From Salinigranum marinum (GTDB taxonomy: Archaea; Halobacteriota; Halobacteria; Halobacteriales; Haloferacaceae), in the NCBI RefSeq assembly GCF_024228675.1, contig NZ_CP100461.1:1364001-1428000 (forward strand): DNA of 64,000 bases. The letters are read 5' to 3'. A model generated the notes under the pieces. It was not told where the DNA came from and searched no databases. It worked only from the letters and a program-made list of their open reading frames with translations. Positions 1 to 8,579 of the stretch are shown here, piece by piece. The translations under genes were made by a program, and so were the position numbers. Within the stretch, counting starts at the first letter, position 1; the number at the start of each line of letters is the position of its first letter.

Positions 1-1356
1 GACCCCTTCGACCGTGGGGTCGTCGACGAGGTTGACGCCGACCGCCTCGAACGTCCGCCAGGAGCCGTCGACGTGACGGGCGCGGTATTCGATCCTGGCC
101 TGTGCGCCGCAGCCGTCCGCGACGAGTTCCTCGAACGCCTCGCGGGTCGCCGTGCGGTCGTCGGGGTGGACCAACTCGAACGCGTCACGACCGACGAGGT
201 CGTCGGGGTCGTAACCGAGGACGCGCTCGGACGAGGGCGCACAGTAGGTCCGCGTTCCGTCGGGACCGAGCACCGTGATGAGGTCCCGGGAGTTCTCGAT
301 GAGCGCGCGGAACTCCGCCTCGGCGTGGCGACGCTCGGTGACGTCGCGCAGGACCAGCAGATGCCCCTGTTCGTACTCCCGCTGGCCGTCGAAGCGGCTC
401 GCCGTCGCCTCGAAGAAGCGCCGCTGACCCTCGCCGTCGATCACGAACTCCTCGCGGTCCGCCTCGCCGTCGACGAGTCGACGGAGCGACGGGCCGTACT
501 CGGGAACCTCCGACAGCGACTCGCCGAGGAGCGCTCCCTCGGCGGTGTCGAAGATCCGTCTGGCTCGGGGGTTCGTCTCGACCACCCGACCGCGGTCGTC
601 GACGACGACCACCCCGTCGCGGAGTTGCCCGACCACGGCGTCGCGGGCGATCGGGTTGATGTCGAACAGTTGGTGCCGGTAGAGCCCGACGAGTACGGTC
701 ACGGAGGAGACACCGAACGACACGGGCGTGAGCCCGACACCGCGCGTCGACCCTGGGGTGACCACGGTCGCGCCGAGGGCGGCGAGCGGGACGATCGAGG
801 CGACCAGGACGACGACGGTCTGCCGTCGGTAGAGTCGGCGCGAGCGCGTGAGCAGGTGGACCAGAACGGCGAGTCCGACGACCACGAGCACGAGGGAGTA
901 CACCGTGTGGAAGACGAGCAGCGGGCCAGTGACCGCCGACGTTAGCCGTGTCGTGACGGGCGTTCCGGCGGCGAACGAGAGCAGGTCGGCGCTCCCGTCG
1001 GAGAGCACGACCGCGACGACGACCGCGGGTTCGACCAGCGAGAGCGCGACGGTCGGGGGGGTGAGGAGGTCCTCGAACCCGGCGTACGAGAGGACGAAGA
1101 GGAACCAGAACGTCGCGAGCGGGGCAGCCCCGAGCCACACGACGCGGGCCCAAAACGACGACCCGTCGGCGGGGGCTAACAGGAGGTGAAAGCCGTACGC
1201 GGTCGCCCACACGGCGGCCGCGAGCGTAGCGGCGGCGAACGCCAGCGGGATCTGTTGGGTGTAGCTCCGGACGCGACCGAGGACCGCGATGGCCGTCGCT
1301 GCCGACACGACGCCCGCCGCGAACAGCGCGGCTGCGTACACCACGTCCGTGGTCAT
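1..1356 (-). CDS. Sensor histidine kinase with 7-TM input domain and PAS domains (3' end cut off by window)
   Basis: The frame opens with ATG at 1354-1356 and stays open to base 1, giving 452 codons without a stop, so the C-terminus lies outside the window. Residues 1 to about 225 form seven hydrophobic segments ending in LFDINPIARD, typical of the haloarchaeal 7-TM histidine-kinase N-terminal domain. A PAS domain follows (about 232-345, with GVVVVDDRGRVVETNPRARR) and then a second PAS domain (about 348 onward, LIENSRDLITVLGPDG). The kinase core is expected downstream but not seen. By family knowledge it is a membrane sensor phosphorylating a response regulator; the signal cannot be read from sequence. 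Confidence 0.85.
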   Translation of the reverse strand, partial: MTTDVVYAAALFAAGVVSAATAIAVLGRVRSYTQQIPLAFAAATLAAAVWATAYGFHLLLAPADGSSFWARVVWLGAAPLATFWFLFVLSYAGFEDLLTPPTVALSLVEPAVVVAVVLSDGSADLLSFAAGTPVTTRLTSAVTGPLLVFHTVYSLVLVVVGLAVLVHLLTRSRRLYRRQTVVVLVASIVPLAALGATVVTPGSTRGVGLTPVSFGVSSVTVLVGLYRHQLFDINPIARDAVVGQLRDGVVVVDDRGRVVETNPRARRIFDTAEGALLGESLSEVPEYGPSLRRLVDGEADREEFVIDGEGQRRFFEATASRFDGQREYEQGHLLVLRDVTERRHAEAEFRALIENSRDLITVLGPDGTRTYCAPSSERVLGYDPDDLVGRDAFELVHPDDRTATREAFEELVADGCGAQARIEYRARHVDGSWRTFEAVGVNLVDDPTVEGV

Positions 1357-1544
1357 GGTCTTCTCACGCTCATCCTGGCATGGTTCCCGTTCTGGCTGGC
1401 CGGTCGTCTGACTGCTACGGTGGTCACTCCTGACACAATTAAAAGGTCAGGCCCGGGTATCGCCTCTGATACCTGGAACCCGATCCGCACGGCCCGCAAG
1501 CGGTTCTCACGGGGTCTCGGCGTCCGCCCGGGGCGATCGGACGA

Positions 1545-2687
1545 TCAGAGCCCGAGCTGTCGGCCGAGGATGAGGTGCTGTATCTCCGAGGTCCCCTCGC
1601 CGATCTCCATCAGCTTCGCGTCGCGATAGAAGCGCTGTGGGGCGAAATCGGTCGTGTACCCGTAGCCGCCGAGGACCTGGACGGCGTCTTCGGCCACCTC
1701 ACGGGCGGCCTCGCTGGCGTCGAGTTTGGCGAGGGCGGACTCCGTCGTGACCCGCTCGCCGGCGTCGTACCGGACCGCGGCCTTGTGGGTCAGGAGCCGC
1801 GCCCGCTCGGTCTTGCGGTACATGTCGACCAGCGTGTCGCGAACGGCGTCGAACTTCGAGATCGGCTGGTCGAACTGTTCGCGCTGCCGAGCGTAGTCGC
1901 GCGCGGCGTCGTACGCGCCCTGTGCCAGTCCCACGGAGAGCGCCGCGATGGAGATCCGGCCGCCGTCGAGCGTCTTCATCGTCTGTTTCCACCCCTCGCC
2001 CTCCCCCCCGAGGAGCCGGTCCTCCGGGAGGCGACAGTCGTCGAACTGGATCTCACAGGTCGGCGAACAGTTGAGGCCCATCTTGTCCCAGACCGTGGTC
2101 ACCTCGAAGCCGTCGTCCTCCTCGGGCGAGACGATGAACGTCGAGATGCCGTCGTACCCCTCGGTCGCGTCGGTGACGGCCTTCACGAGGATCGAGCCCG
2201 CCACGTTCGCGTTGGTGATGAACTGCTTCGTCCCGTTCAACACCCACTCGTCGCCGTCTCTGACCGCCGTGGTGTCCATGTCGCTCGCGTCGGAGCCGCT
2301 TCCGGGCTCGGTGAGCGCCCACGCGCCGATGGTTTCGCCCTCGGCGAGCGGGCGGAGCCACCGTTCTTTCTGGGCGTCGGTGCCGAACAGTTCGATGGGT
2401 TTCGAGCCGAGCGAGACGTGGGCGGCGTACGAGAGCCCGATCCCCCCGGAGACGCGCCCGAGTTCCTCGGTGACCAGCGCGTACATCAACTGGTCGCCGC
2501 CGAGGCCGCCGTACGCCTTGTCGATCGGGACGCCCATCACGTCGAGACGCCCGAGTTCCTCGAACACCTCCCGCGGGAAGCGGTGTTCGTCCTCCAGTTC
2601 CTGGGCGATCGGGTCGATCTCCGCCTCGCAGAACTCCCGGACCTCGTCGCGAACCATCCGGTGTTCCGCGGGAACCTCGAAATTCAT
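1545..2687 (-). CDS. Acyl-CoA dehydrogenase
   Basis: The 380-residue product has the normal length of the FAD-dependent acyl-CoA dehydrogenase family, which makes trans-2-enoyl-CoA and passes electrons to ETF. The first family signature is visible as GAWALTEPGSGSD near the middle, and the C-terminus has the GGYGYT and RFYRDAK segments followed by EGTSEIQ, which carries the catalytic Glu position of medium-chain enzymes. I start at MNFEVPAEHRMV because the family begins there; the in-frame codons upstream to 2819 encode unrelated arginine-rich sequence. The acyl chain preference is not readable. It stands alone, with no beta-oxidation partner directly beside it. Confidence 0.93.
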   Translation of the reverse strand: MNFEVPAEHRMVRDEVREFCEAEIDPIAQELEDEHRFPREVFEELGRLDVMGVPIDKAYGGLGGDQLMYALVTEELGRVSGGIGLSYAAHVSLGSKPIELFGTDAQKERWLRPLAEGETIGAWALTEPGSGSDASDMDTTAVRDGDEWVLNGTKQFITNANVAGSILVKAVTDATEGYDGISTFIVSPEEDDGFEVTTVWDKMGLNCSPTCEIQFDDCRLPEDRLLGGEGEGWKQTMKTLDGGRISIAALSVGLAQGAYDAARDYARQREQFDQPISKFDAVRDTLVDMYRKTERARLLTHKAAVRYDAGERVTTESALAKLDASEAAREVAEDAVQVLGGYGYTTDFAPQRFYRDAKLMEIGEGTSEIQHLILGRQLGL

Positions 2688-2934
2688 GGGCAACGCTTGC
2701 CAGAGCGCGATGATAAAGTCAGCGCCGACCCGCGTCGCCCGGCGCGTGTCGTTCGACCGGTCTCGAGGCCCGTGTCGGACGGCGTCGCGACGATGATCGA
2801 TGTCGTCGAGGAAGCCCACAGGGTTCCGCGGAATCCGGGCGCGACGAAACGCCTCACACCTCCCCAGCGGGCGCTCGTTCGTTCCGGTCGCTCCCGCGTG
2901 CCGACATCGCGGGAGGCCGCCTGGGGCGTGTGCG

Positions 2935-3882
2935 CTACTCGGCCGCTCGCTCGGCCCGCAACTCCTCGGACAACTGTTCGGCCGCGCTCCTGACCGCCTG
3001 GTCCGACTGCGTCGCGGGCTCCCACCCGAGCGCCGACACTTTCTCGATCGACAGCCGCATCCGGGGGACGTCGCCGGTCCAGCCGCGGTCGCCGCCCGTG
3101 TACTCGTAGTCGGGGTCGAGCCCCATCACGTCGGCGACGATGTCGGCGATCCTCGTGACCGAGGTCGTCGTCCGGGTCCCGAGGTTGTACGTGTTGACGG
3201 GTTTCGAGGCGTGTTCGACGACGTGGCAGATGGCGTCGACGCAGTCTTCGACGTGGAGATACGACTTCTCCTGGCGGCCGTCGCCGAGGATCTCCAGCGT
3301 CTCGGGGTCGTCGAGGAGTTTCTCGATGAAGTCGGGGATGACGTTCCCCCGTTGCTTGGGCCCGACGATGTTGGCGAAGCGGAAGACGTAGGCGGTCATC
3401 CCGTAGGAGTGGCCGTAGGTGGAGACGAGCCCCTCGTCGGCGAGTTTGGAGGCACCGTAGACGGAGATCGGCTCGAGGGGAGCGTAGTCCTCGGGCGTCG
3501 GCATCGGTGCCTCTCCATAGACCGTCGACGACGAGGTGAAGGCGACGTGGTCGACGCCGACCTCGTCCATCCGTTCGAGGACGTTGTACGTCATCTCTGT
3601 GTTCTCCTCGAACAGCTGTCGAGGGTTGCCGTAGTTCGTATCGGTGTACGCCGCGAGGTGGAAGACCATATCGATGTCGGCGGTGATGGCGTCGGCGACG
3701 TCGCCCGGGTCGGTCATGTCGGTCTGAACGAACTCGACGCCGTCGGGGACGCGCTCGCCCGTGCCTTTCGAGAGGTCGTCCGCGACGACGACCTCGTTGT
3801 CGGCGGCGAGCCGTGCCGCCAGATGCGAGCCAACGAGCCCCGCACCGCCCGTGACGACGACGCGTCTGTCGGAGAGATCCAT
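2935..3882 (-). CDS. NAD-dependent sugar-nucleotide epimerase/dehydratase (extended SDR)
   Basis: The 315-residue protein begins with the Rossmann motif GGAGLVGSH, has the Ser-rich active-site strand TSSSTVYGE and the catalytic YxxxK as YGASK, as in UDP-glucose 4-epimerases and dTDP-glucose dehydratases. The start MDLSDRRVVVTG is used because the Rossmann fold begins at once; upstream in-frame sequence looks non-coding. The likely role is nucleotide-sugar supply for glycoprotein or polysaccharide synthesis, but no glycosyltransferase is adjacent (the nearest are near 41.7 kb), so the substrate is unknown. Confidence 0.9.
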   Translation of the reverse strand: MDLSDRRVVVTGGAGLVGSHLAARLAADNEVVVADDLSKGTGERVPDGVEFVQTDMTDPGDVADAITADIDMVFHLAAYTDTNYGNPRQLFEENTEMTYNVLERMDEVGVDHVAFTSSSTVYGEAPMPTPEDYAPLEPISVYGASKLADEGLVSTYGHSYGMTAYVFRFANIVGPKQRGNVIPDFIEKLLDDPETLEILGDGRQEKSYLHVEDCVDAICHVVEHASKPVNTYNLGTRTTTSVTRIADIVADVMGLDPDYEYTGGDRGWTGDVPRMRLSIEKVSALGWEPATQSDQAVRSAAEQLSEELRAERAAE

Positions 3883-4033
3883 GTCGTTTCCACGTCCCGA
3901 CCGACGGATAAGTGCGTTCTGATACCGGGAAGTGGTGCGTCCGCGCCGGCGGACGGGACGCGTGAGACGTCCGCGGTGGCGCTCGGAGGACGTCCACGGC
4001 GGCGACGGCGGAACTGTAATACGTGTGACTGGC

Positions 4034-4798
4034 ATGCAGTGTACTGTGACTGCGGAGCCGTCCCGACCGTCGTTCGCCGATCTCATCGCCGACGTCGAAG
4101 AGCGCCGCCGCACGATCACCGTCTACGCTCCGCGGCTTCCCGACACCCTGTTGTCGATCTTCGACACGCGACACGTGGCGCTCGAACACCGGCACCTGCC
4201 ACACGACGCCAGCGAGCCGTTCCTCACGGTCACCGAGGGGGATCGCTACCTGGGGAGCGTCGACCTGCCGGCGGTCTACGACTTCGAGCGGCCCGAGATC
4301 CACGACGTGGGTTCGTCGGACGTCGTCGAGGCGGCCTACCGGAAGCTCACCTCGCTGTTGCCCGACACCGTGTTCTCGTCGCTCAGCCGTCGCCAACTGC
4401 TCGCGGCCTCCCGGGAGATCGAAGACCGGGCCTGGCGGGTCGGCACCGGCCGCCTCGACGCCGGGTTTCAGTCGCTGTCGAAGCTGCGGACCCAGACGGA
4501 CGTTTACACCGCGCTCACCGAGCGCGGGCTCGACGTGCACCTCTATGGCGAGATCGAGGGAACGCCGCCGATGGTCCCGGAGGCGACGTTCCACACCGAC
4601 GGCGACGGCGACGAACTGGGGATGGTCTGGTTCATGGCGTACGACGGCGGGCGGACACCGGGACAGGCGTGTGGGCTCGTCGCCGAGGAGCGCACCGACG
4701 GGTTCACCGGGTTCTGGACGTACGACCCCGCGGTCGTCAAGCGGGTGTTCGCCAGCGCGTCGCGGTTCCCGGCGACGAACGAAAGCGAACTGCCTTGA
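4034..4798 (+). CDS. DICT-domain sensory protein
   Basis: The product is 254 residues from ATG at 4034; longer in-frame extension to 3932 is Arg-rich and unlikely. The first part (FADLIADVEERRRTITVYAP, PFLTVTEGDRYLGSVDL) and the C-terminal part (YTALTERGLDVHLYGE, ELGMVWFMAYDGG) match the layout of haloarchaeal DICT-domain proteins, a domain associated with signal transduction and often found next to light or redox sensors. There is no kinase or DNA-binding domain, so it would act through a partner. It lies immediately upstream of trm56 with a 23-bp gap but a functional link is not evident. Confidence 0.75.
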   Translation: MQCTVTAEPSRPSFADLIADVEERRRTITVYAPRLPDTLLSIFDTRHVALEHRHLPHDASEPFLTVTEGDRYLGSVDLPAVYDFERPEIHDVGSSDVVEAAYRKLTSLLPDTVFSSLSRRQLLAASREIEDRAWRVGTGRLDAGFQSLSKLRTQTDVYTALTERGLDVHLYGEIEGTPPMVPEATFHTDGDGDELGMVWFMAYDGGRTPGQACGLVAEERTDGFTGFWTYDPAVVKRVFASASRFPATNESELP

Positions 4799-4821
4799 GC
4801 GTCGACGGGCGACTGGCGGGT

Positions 4822-5367
4822 ATGCACGACGAACCCGCGGTCACGGTTCTCCGGCTCGGGCACCGCCCCGGGCGCGACGACCGGATGACCACGCACGTCG
4901 CCCTCACGGCTCGCGCGCTCGGAGCCGACCGGGCGTTGCTCGTCGGCGACACGTCACAGTCGAAAGCGACCGTCGAGGGGGTCACCGCCCGCTTCGGCGG
5001 CCCGTTCGAGGTCAGCGTCGTCGACGAGTGGCGGCCCGTCCTCCGGGAGTGGGGCGGACGCGTCGTCCACCTGACGATGTACGGCGAGCGCGTCCAGGAC
5101 GTCGAAACCGCGATCCGGGAGGCACACACCGACGAGCCCCTCCTCGTGGTCGTCGGGTCCCAGAAGGTCCCGTTCGAGGTGTACGACGCCGCCGACTGGA
5201 ACGTCGCCGTGACGAACCAGCCGCACTCGGAGGTCGCGGGGCTGGCGGTGTTCCTCGACCGCCTGTTCGAGGGCCGGGAACTGGAGCGGGAGTGGGCCGA
5301 CGCGGAGAAACGGGTGGTGCCGAAGTCGACCGGGAAGCGAGTGGTCGACGCGAGCGAGGAGCGCTGA
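4822..5367 (+). CDS. trm56: tRNA (cytidine(56)-2'-O)-methyltransferase (aTrm56)
   Basis: This 181-residue SPOUT-class protein matches archaeal aTrm56, which uses S-adenosylmethionine to 2'-O-methylate C56 in the tRNA T-loop. Visible family landmarks are VLRLGHRPGRDDRMTTHV at the N-terminus, HLTMYGE in the middle, LLVVVGSQKVPFEVYDAADW and VTNQPHSEVAGLAVFLDR, the knot region that binds the cofactor. ATG at 4822 fits the family start. The gene is followed after 39 bp by a small membrane gene and then tfe, a group of translation and transcription genes on one strand. Confidence 0.93.
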   Translation: MHDEPAVTVLRLGHRPGRDDRMTTHVALTARALGADRALLVGDTSQSKATVEGVTARFGGPFEVSVVDEWRPVLREWGGRVVHLTMYGERVQDVETAIREAHTDEPLLVVVGSQKVPFEVYDAADWNVAVTNQPHSEVAGLAVFLDRLFEGRELEREWADAEKRVVPKSTGKRVVDASEER

Positions 5368-5406
5368 ACCCCTACATATATCAGAAATACACGATGATTT
5401 CGGGGT

Positions 5407-5658
5407 ATGCCCGCAACGACCGGCGGTTCGCACGCGCTCTCGGCGTTCGCCACCCTCATCGTGGGAACGATGCTGTCGAAGTATCTCTGGTCGTACGCCC
5501 CCCCGCTCGGGGAGGCGTCGATCGCCGCGATCCGGCTCGTCAGGTCGGTCACTGGCGCGTCGGTCCCACTCAACGAACAGTTCGCCGGCACCGTCGTGGT
5601 GATGGTGTCGCTGTCGTTCGTGTGGGGGATCGTCTACCACTTCAGCCGGCACGGCTGA
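5407..5658 (+). CDS. Small two-helix membrane protein, unknown function
   Basis: The 83-residue protein has two hydrophobic segments, roughly residues 10-32 (LSAFATLIVGTMLSKYLWSY) and 58-79 (GTVVVMVSLSFVWGIVYHF), with a short loop between them. No catalytic motif or Cys pair is present. It sits between trm56 and tfe on the same strand. An AT-rich stretch (acatatatcagaaatac) lies about 30 bp upstream and could be its promoter. Confidence 0.7.
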   Translation: MPATTGGSHALSAFATLIVGTMLSKYLWSYAPPLGEASIAAIRLVRSVTGASVPLNEQFAGTVVVMVSLSFVWGIVYHFSRHG

Positions 5659-5710
5659 GCCGTGACGGTCCGCATCACACATCCGGAACTTTGAAACGAC
5701 TGAGCGGCGG

Positions 5711-5717
5711 AAAGGAG
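5711..5717 (+). promoter_or_regulatory. Shine-Dalgarno sequence of tfe
   Basis: The sequence aaaggag ends four bases before the ATG of tfe at 5722, a good match to the anti-SD of 16S rRNA. Most other first-in-operon starts in this window look leaderless, so tfe is probably translated from a leadered mRNA. This also fixes the tfe start. Confidence 0.7.
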
Positions 5718-5721
5718 ACCA

Positions 5722-6246
5722 ATGGCTTTTGAGGAGTTGCTGAACGATCCGGTCATCCAGAAGTACCTCCACGAACTGGTGGGACCGACGGGGATGCCGG
5801 TTGCGGCCGCACCGCCGGACGGGGAGGTGACCGACGAGGAACTCGCCGAGGAGCTCGGCCTCGAACTCAACGACGTTCGCCGGGCGCTTTTTATCCTCTA
5901 CGAGAACGACCTCGCCTCCTACCGCCGCGTGCGCGACGAGGACTCGGGGTGGCTCACGTACCTCTGGACGTTCGAGTACGAGAACGTCCCCGAGAACCTC
6001 GAAGAGGAGATGTACCGCCTCCTCGACGCGCTCGAAGACCGCGAGGAGTACGAACGCACCCACGAGTTCTACCTCTGTGAGGTCTGTTCGCTCCGGTTCG
6101 AGTTCGGCGAGGCGATGGACTTCGGCTTCGAGTGTCCCGAGTGTGGCTCCCCGCTCGAGTCGATGGAGAACGGGCGACTCGTCGAGGCGATGAACCGCCG
6201 CATCGAAGAGTTGAGAGACGAACTCAACGTCGACGTGACCGGCTGA
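5722..6246 (+). CDS. tfe: Transcription initiation factor E (TFE alpha)
   Basis: The 174-residue protein has the two-domain layout of archaeal TFE: an N-terminal winged helix (about 1-110, including EELAEELGLELNDVRRALF and LWTFEYENV) and a zinc ribbon with C119, C122, C138 and C141 (CEVC and CPEC), followed by a short helix. By family knowledge TFE joins the RNA polymerase-TBP-TFB complex and helps promoter opening. Its TGA overlaps the ATG of the next gene, so the two are translationally coupled. A Shine-Dalgarno sequence precedes the start. Confidence 0.97.
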   Translation: MAFEELLNDPVIQKYLHELVGPTGMPVAAAPPDGEVTDEELAEELGLELNDVRRALFILYENDLASYRRVRDEDSGWLTYLWTFEYENVPENLEEEMYRLLDALEDREEYERTHEFYLCEVCSLRFEFGEAMDFGFECPECGSPLESMENGRLVEAMNRRIEELRDELNVDVTG

Positions 6247-6917
6247 TGGTCGTCCTCGCAACCAAGTGTTACGTCGAGGGCGACGCGCGGTCGCGATCGC
6301 TCGACGGGATGCACTCGATGATCGAAGACGACCTCGGCGAGCTCTCGGTGGAGTGGACCGTCGGCGTCCGCGACGACGACTTCGTCTCGGTCACGGTCGA
6401 GGGCGACGACGCGACGGTCGCCCGAAACCTCCTCCGCGAGCGGTGGGGCGAGATCCCCACCGACGGTCGTCTCGCCGAGGGCGAGACCTACGTCGGCACA
6501 CTCGAATCGTGGGACGACGAGGGGTTCGTCCTCGACGCGGGCGTTCGGGTCCGGATCTCGGCGTCGGAACTCGGCCTCGGGGCGGGCACGCCGTCGCAGA
6601 TCCGAGACCGGTTCGGGCTCGTCCAGCACCTCCCGCTCACGTTCGTCTACGGCGAGCCCTCGCGGCTGGCCGACGCCGAGCGCGACCGCCTCTACGACTG
6701 GTCACGCGGGTCGGGACGCGTCAACGTGAACTCGACCACGCGCGGTGAAGCGCGGTCGACGGTCAACCGCGCGGGTCACGCACAGGACATCGTCACGGTC
6801 GAGCGGCTCGGCCTCCTCGAACAGAGCATCGTCTGCGCGGAGGGGACCGACCCGCCGGGGCTGTTGGCCAGCATCGGCGGCTACCTTCCCGCGGAATTGA
6901 AGTGCGTCATCCCCTAG
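6246..6917 (+). CDS. DUF2110 family protein
   Basis: The 223-residue protein starts at the ATG overlapping the tfe stop codon (ATGA). It resembles the archaeal DUF2110 family: an N-terminal alpha/beta part (MVVLATKCYVEGDARSRSLD), a middle part with a beta-barrel look (YVGTLESWDDEGFVLDAGV), and a C-terminal part with TVERLGLLEQSIVCAEGTDPPG and LPAELKCVIP. The function is not established. Coupling to tfe makes a role in transcription or RNA metabolism possible, but that is inference from position only. Confidence 0.88.
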   Translation: MVVLATKCYVEGDARSRSLDGMHSMIEDDLGELSVEWTVGVRDDDFVSVTVEGDDATVARNLLRERWGEIPTDGRLAEGETYVGTLESWDDEGFVLDAGVRVRISASELGLGAGTPSQIRDRFGLVQHLPLTFVYGEPSRLADAERDRLYDWSRGSGRVNVNSTTRGEARSTVNRAGHAQDIVTVERLGLLEQSIVCAEGTDPPGLLASIGGYLPAELKCVIP

Positions 6918-6933
6918 GTTCGACACCACCTCG

Positions 6934-7716
6934 ATGAACCGCCGCCATCTCCTCGCTCTCGTCGGTCTCGCCGTCCTCGCGCTCACCGCCGGCTGTTTCG
7001 GTCCCGGCGCGATCTCCAACGAGCAGCTGGACCAAGAGCCGGCCGAACCGTACCAGTGGGACACCGACCGCGACGTCCACATCACCATCCAGACCGATTC
7101 GTCGTTCCGCGGCGTCTACAACGTCTCGGGCACTGGCGACAGCATCGAGCTGTTCAGACGCGACGGCTTCGGCGGTCGCAACCCTCTGGACGTCCGCGCC
7201 GTCCGGTACCGCTACCCGAACGGGACGGTGATCTCGGGCTCGGAGCTCGGGGCGCAGGGTGGGGCGCTCAACCGCTCGCGCGAGACGGTCACGGTCAGCT
7301 TCCCCGACGACGCCGACGGAGGCCAACTCGCGTTCACCGCGGGGGCGACTCCGAAGCGGTTCAGCCTCCCGGTGTTCGTCGAGGGATCGTACGAGGTCGT
7401 GCTCCCGCCGAACCGCCGTGTCGACATCCCCGTCTTCGGCTCCGTGTCGCCGCGCGGGTCGACCGCCGAGACCATCGACGGACAGACGCACATCCGCTGG
7501 GCGGAGGTCACCGGACGAGGGGTCACCGTCCAGTACTACCTCCAGCGGGACATCCCGATCTTCGGTGCCATCGCCGCGGTCTCGCTCGTGATCGGCCTGG
7601 GCGGGGCGTTCTACTACAAACGCCAGATCGAGGAACTGCGCGAACTACGCGAGGAGATGGGGCTCGACGTGGACGTCGAGGAGAAGGACGACGGACCGCC
7701 GCCGGGGATGCGGTGA
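6934..7716 (+). CDS. DUF5803-type lipoprotein with C-terminal membrane anchor
   Basis: The 260-residue protein has an N-terminal signal with lipobox LTAGC (lipidated Cys21), an extracellular beta-rich middle, and one transmembrane helix near residues 208-228 (FGAIAAVSLVIGLGGAFYY) followed by a charged cytoplasmic tail (RQIEELRELREEMG). The layout fits the haloarchaeal DUF5803 family usually found after tfe and the DUF2110 gene. It starts 17 bp after the DUF2110 stop and is probably the last gene of the tfe transcription unit. Function unknown. Confidence 0.85.
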   Translation: MNRRHLLALVGLAVLALTAGCFGPGAISNEQLDQEPAEPYQWDTDRDVHITIQTDSSFRGVYNVSGTGDSIELFRRDGFGGRNPLDVRAVRYRYPNGTVISGSELGAQGGALNRSRETVTVSFPDDADGGQLAFTAGATPKRFSLPVFVEGSYEVVLPPNRRVDIPVFGSVSPRGSTAETIDGQTHIRWAEVTGRGVTVQYYLQRDIPIFGAIAAVSLVIGLGGAFYYKRQIEELRELREEMGLDVDVEEKDDGPPPGMR

Positions 7717-8165
7717 TCCGTTCGGCGGCGGCCCGCCCGGGACGGAAGCCGAGCGGGCGTCCCACGGCGACGACGGGAGGAACAGGAGAAGCCGAGCGCA
7801 GGCAGTCGGGGGCGACCTGCGCACTGCCGGCAGTGGGGGGGGAAGGGGGAAACCGGTCGGTCGGTAGCTTCTCCCACCTCGCTCCTGAGTGGGCGCTTTT
7901 TGTAAATCTTTGTGACATTTCGAGTGACAACACGGGTCGGAGCTGGCGGAACGGACCCCGTACCCTCGGCCCGGACCCGAATCGTGCGCCCTCGGCGGGC
8001 GGTTCCGGATTCACCAGACCGCTAACGTGTCACACCTTCACTCACAAAGTGTTTTCAACGCCGTGTTTCGTTTGTCGGGTATGTGGATCCTGGACACTCG
8101 GTTAGACGCTGGTCTGGTCGTGATGTGTCCCTCTCATCACGCCACCGCCGGACATCACCAGACCG
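7717..8165. other. 449-bp intergenic region between the tfe unit and the broken regulator gene
   Basis: No convincing gene is seen. The first half is GC-rich with repetitive G runs. The second half has AT-richer stretches (ctttttgtaaatctttgtgacatt near 7896-7919, and cacaaagtgttttcaacg near 8043-8060) that look like promoter or operator DNA. A 30-codon ATG frame at 8081-8173 runs into the start of the regulator pseudogene and has no recognisable product. Confidence 0.5.
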
Positions 8166-8515
8166 ATGACTAAATCCGATGCCGACACCCCGCGCGAGCA
8201 AGCAGTCGAACAGCTCACCGAACTCGGGTTGGGGCTGTACGCCGCCCGGACGTTCGTCGCGCTCACGGCCCTGTCGGGGGGACCGCCGTCGAGGTGAGCC
8301 ACACGGCCGACGTCCCCCGCACTCGCGTCTACGACGCCGCGGAGGAACTGGCCGACATGGACCTCGTCGACATCGAGAAGTCGACGCCACGGGAGTTCAC
8401 GCCGGTCGACAGCGACGAGGCCGCGGCGCGGTTCATCCAGGAGTACCAGAACCGCGTGGAGACGCTCAGGGCTGCGCTCTCGACGCTCGGGGACGGTCGG
8501 CCGCAGGTCGAGTGA
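8166..8515 (+). pseudogene. TrmB-like HTH regulator interrupted by a one-base frameshift
   Basis: From ATG at 8166 the frame encodes the first winged-helix part (TPREQAVEQLTELGLGLYAARTFVALTAL) and then stops at 8295-8297. The remainder of the same domain continues in the +1 frame (VSHTADVPRTRVYDAAEEL through GDGRPQVE, stop 8513-8515). The break lies in a run of six G at 8276-8281: one additional G would give a continuous protein of about 116 residues reading SGGTAVEVSHTADVPRTRVYD, the normal sequence logic of haloarchaeal TrmB-like regulators. Either a real deletion, a reversible slip in a homopolymer, or a sequencing error. If intact it would bind DNA as a small regulator; no target is evident. 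Confidence 0.8.
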
Positions 8516-8550
8516 CGTCGACACGACACCGCAACGGTCGACGCCGCGTG

Positions 8551-8560
8551 CTTTTTATCG
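8551..8560 (+). promoter_or_regulatory. TATA-like box of the CinA-like gene
   Basis: The AT-rich decamer ctttttatcg lies 20-29 bases before the ATG at 8580 in otherwise GC-rich DNA, the spacing expected for a leaderless haloarchaeal transcript. Confidence 0.6.
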
Positions 8561-8579
8561 TCGGGTTCGTACGCCGGGT

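Noticed and set aside
8081-8173. A 30-codon frame before the broken TrmB-like gene as a leader peptide
   Set aside because: It has no recognisable product or ribosome site and overlaps the regulator start by chance-like spacing; evidence is too weak.
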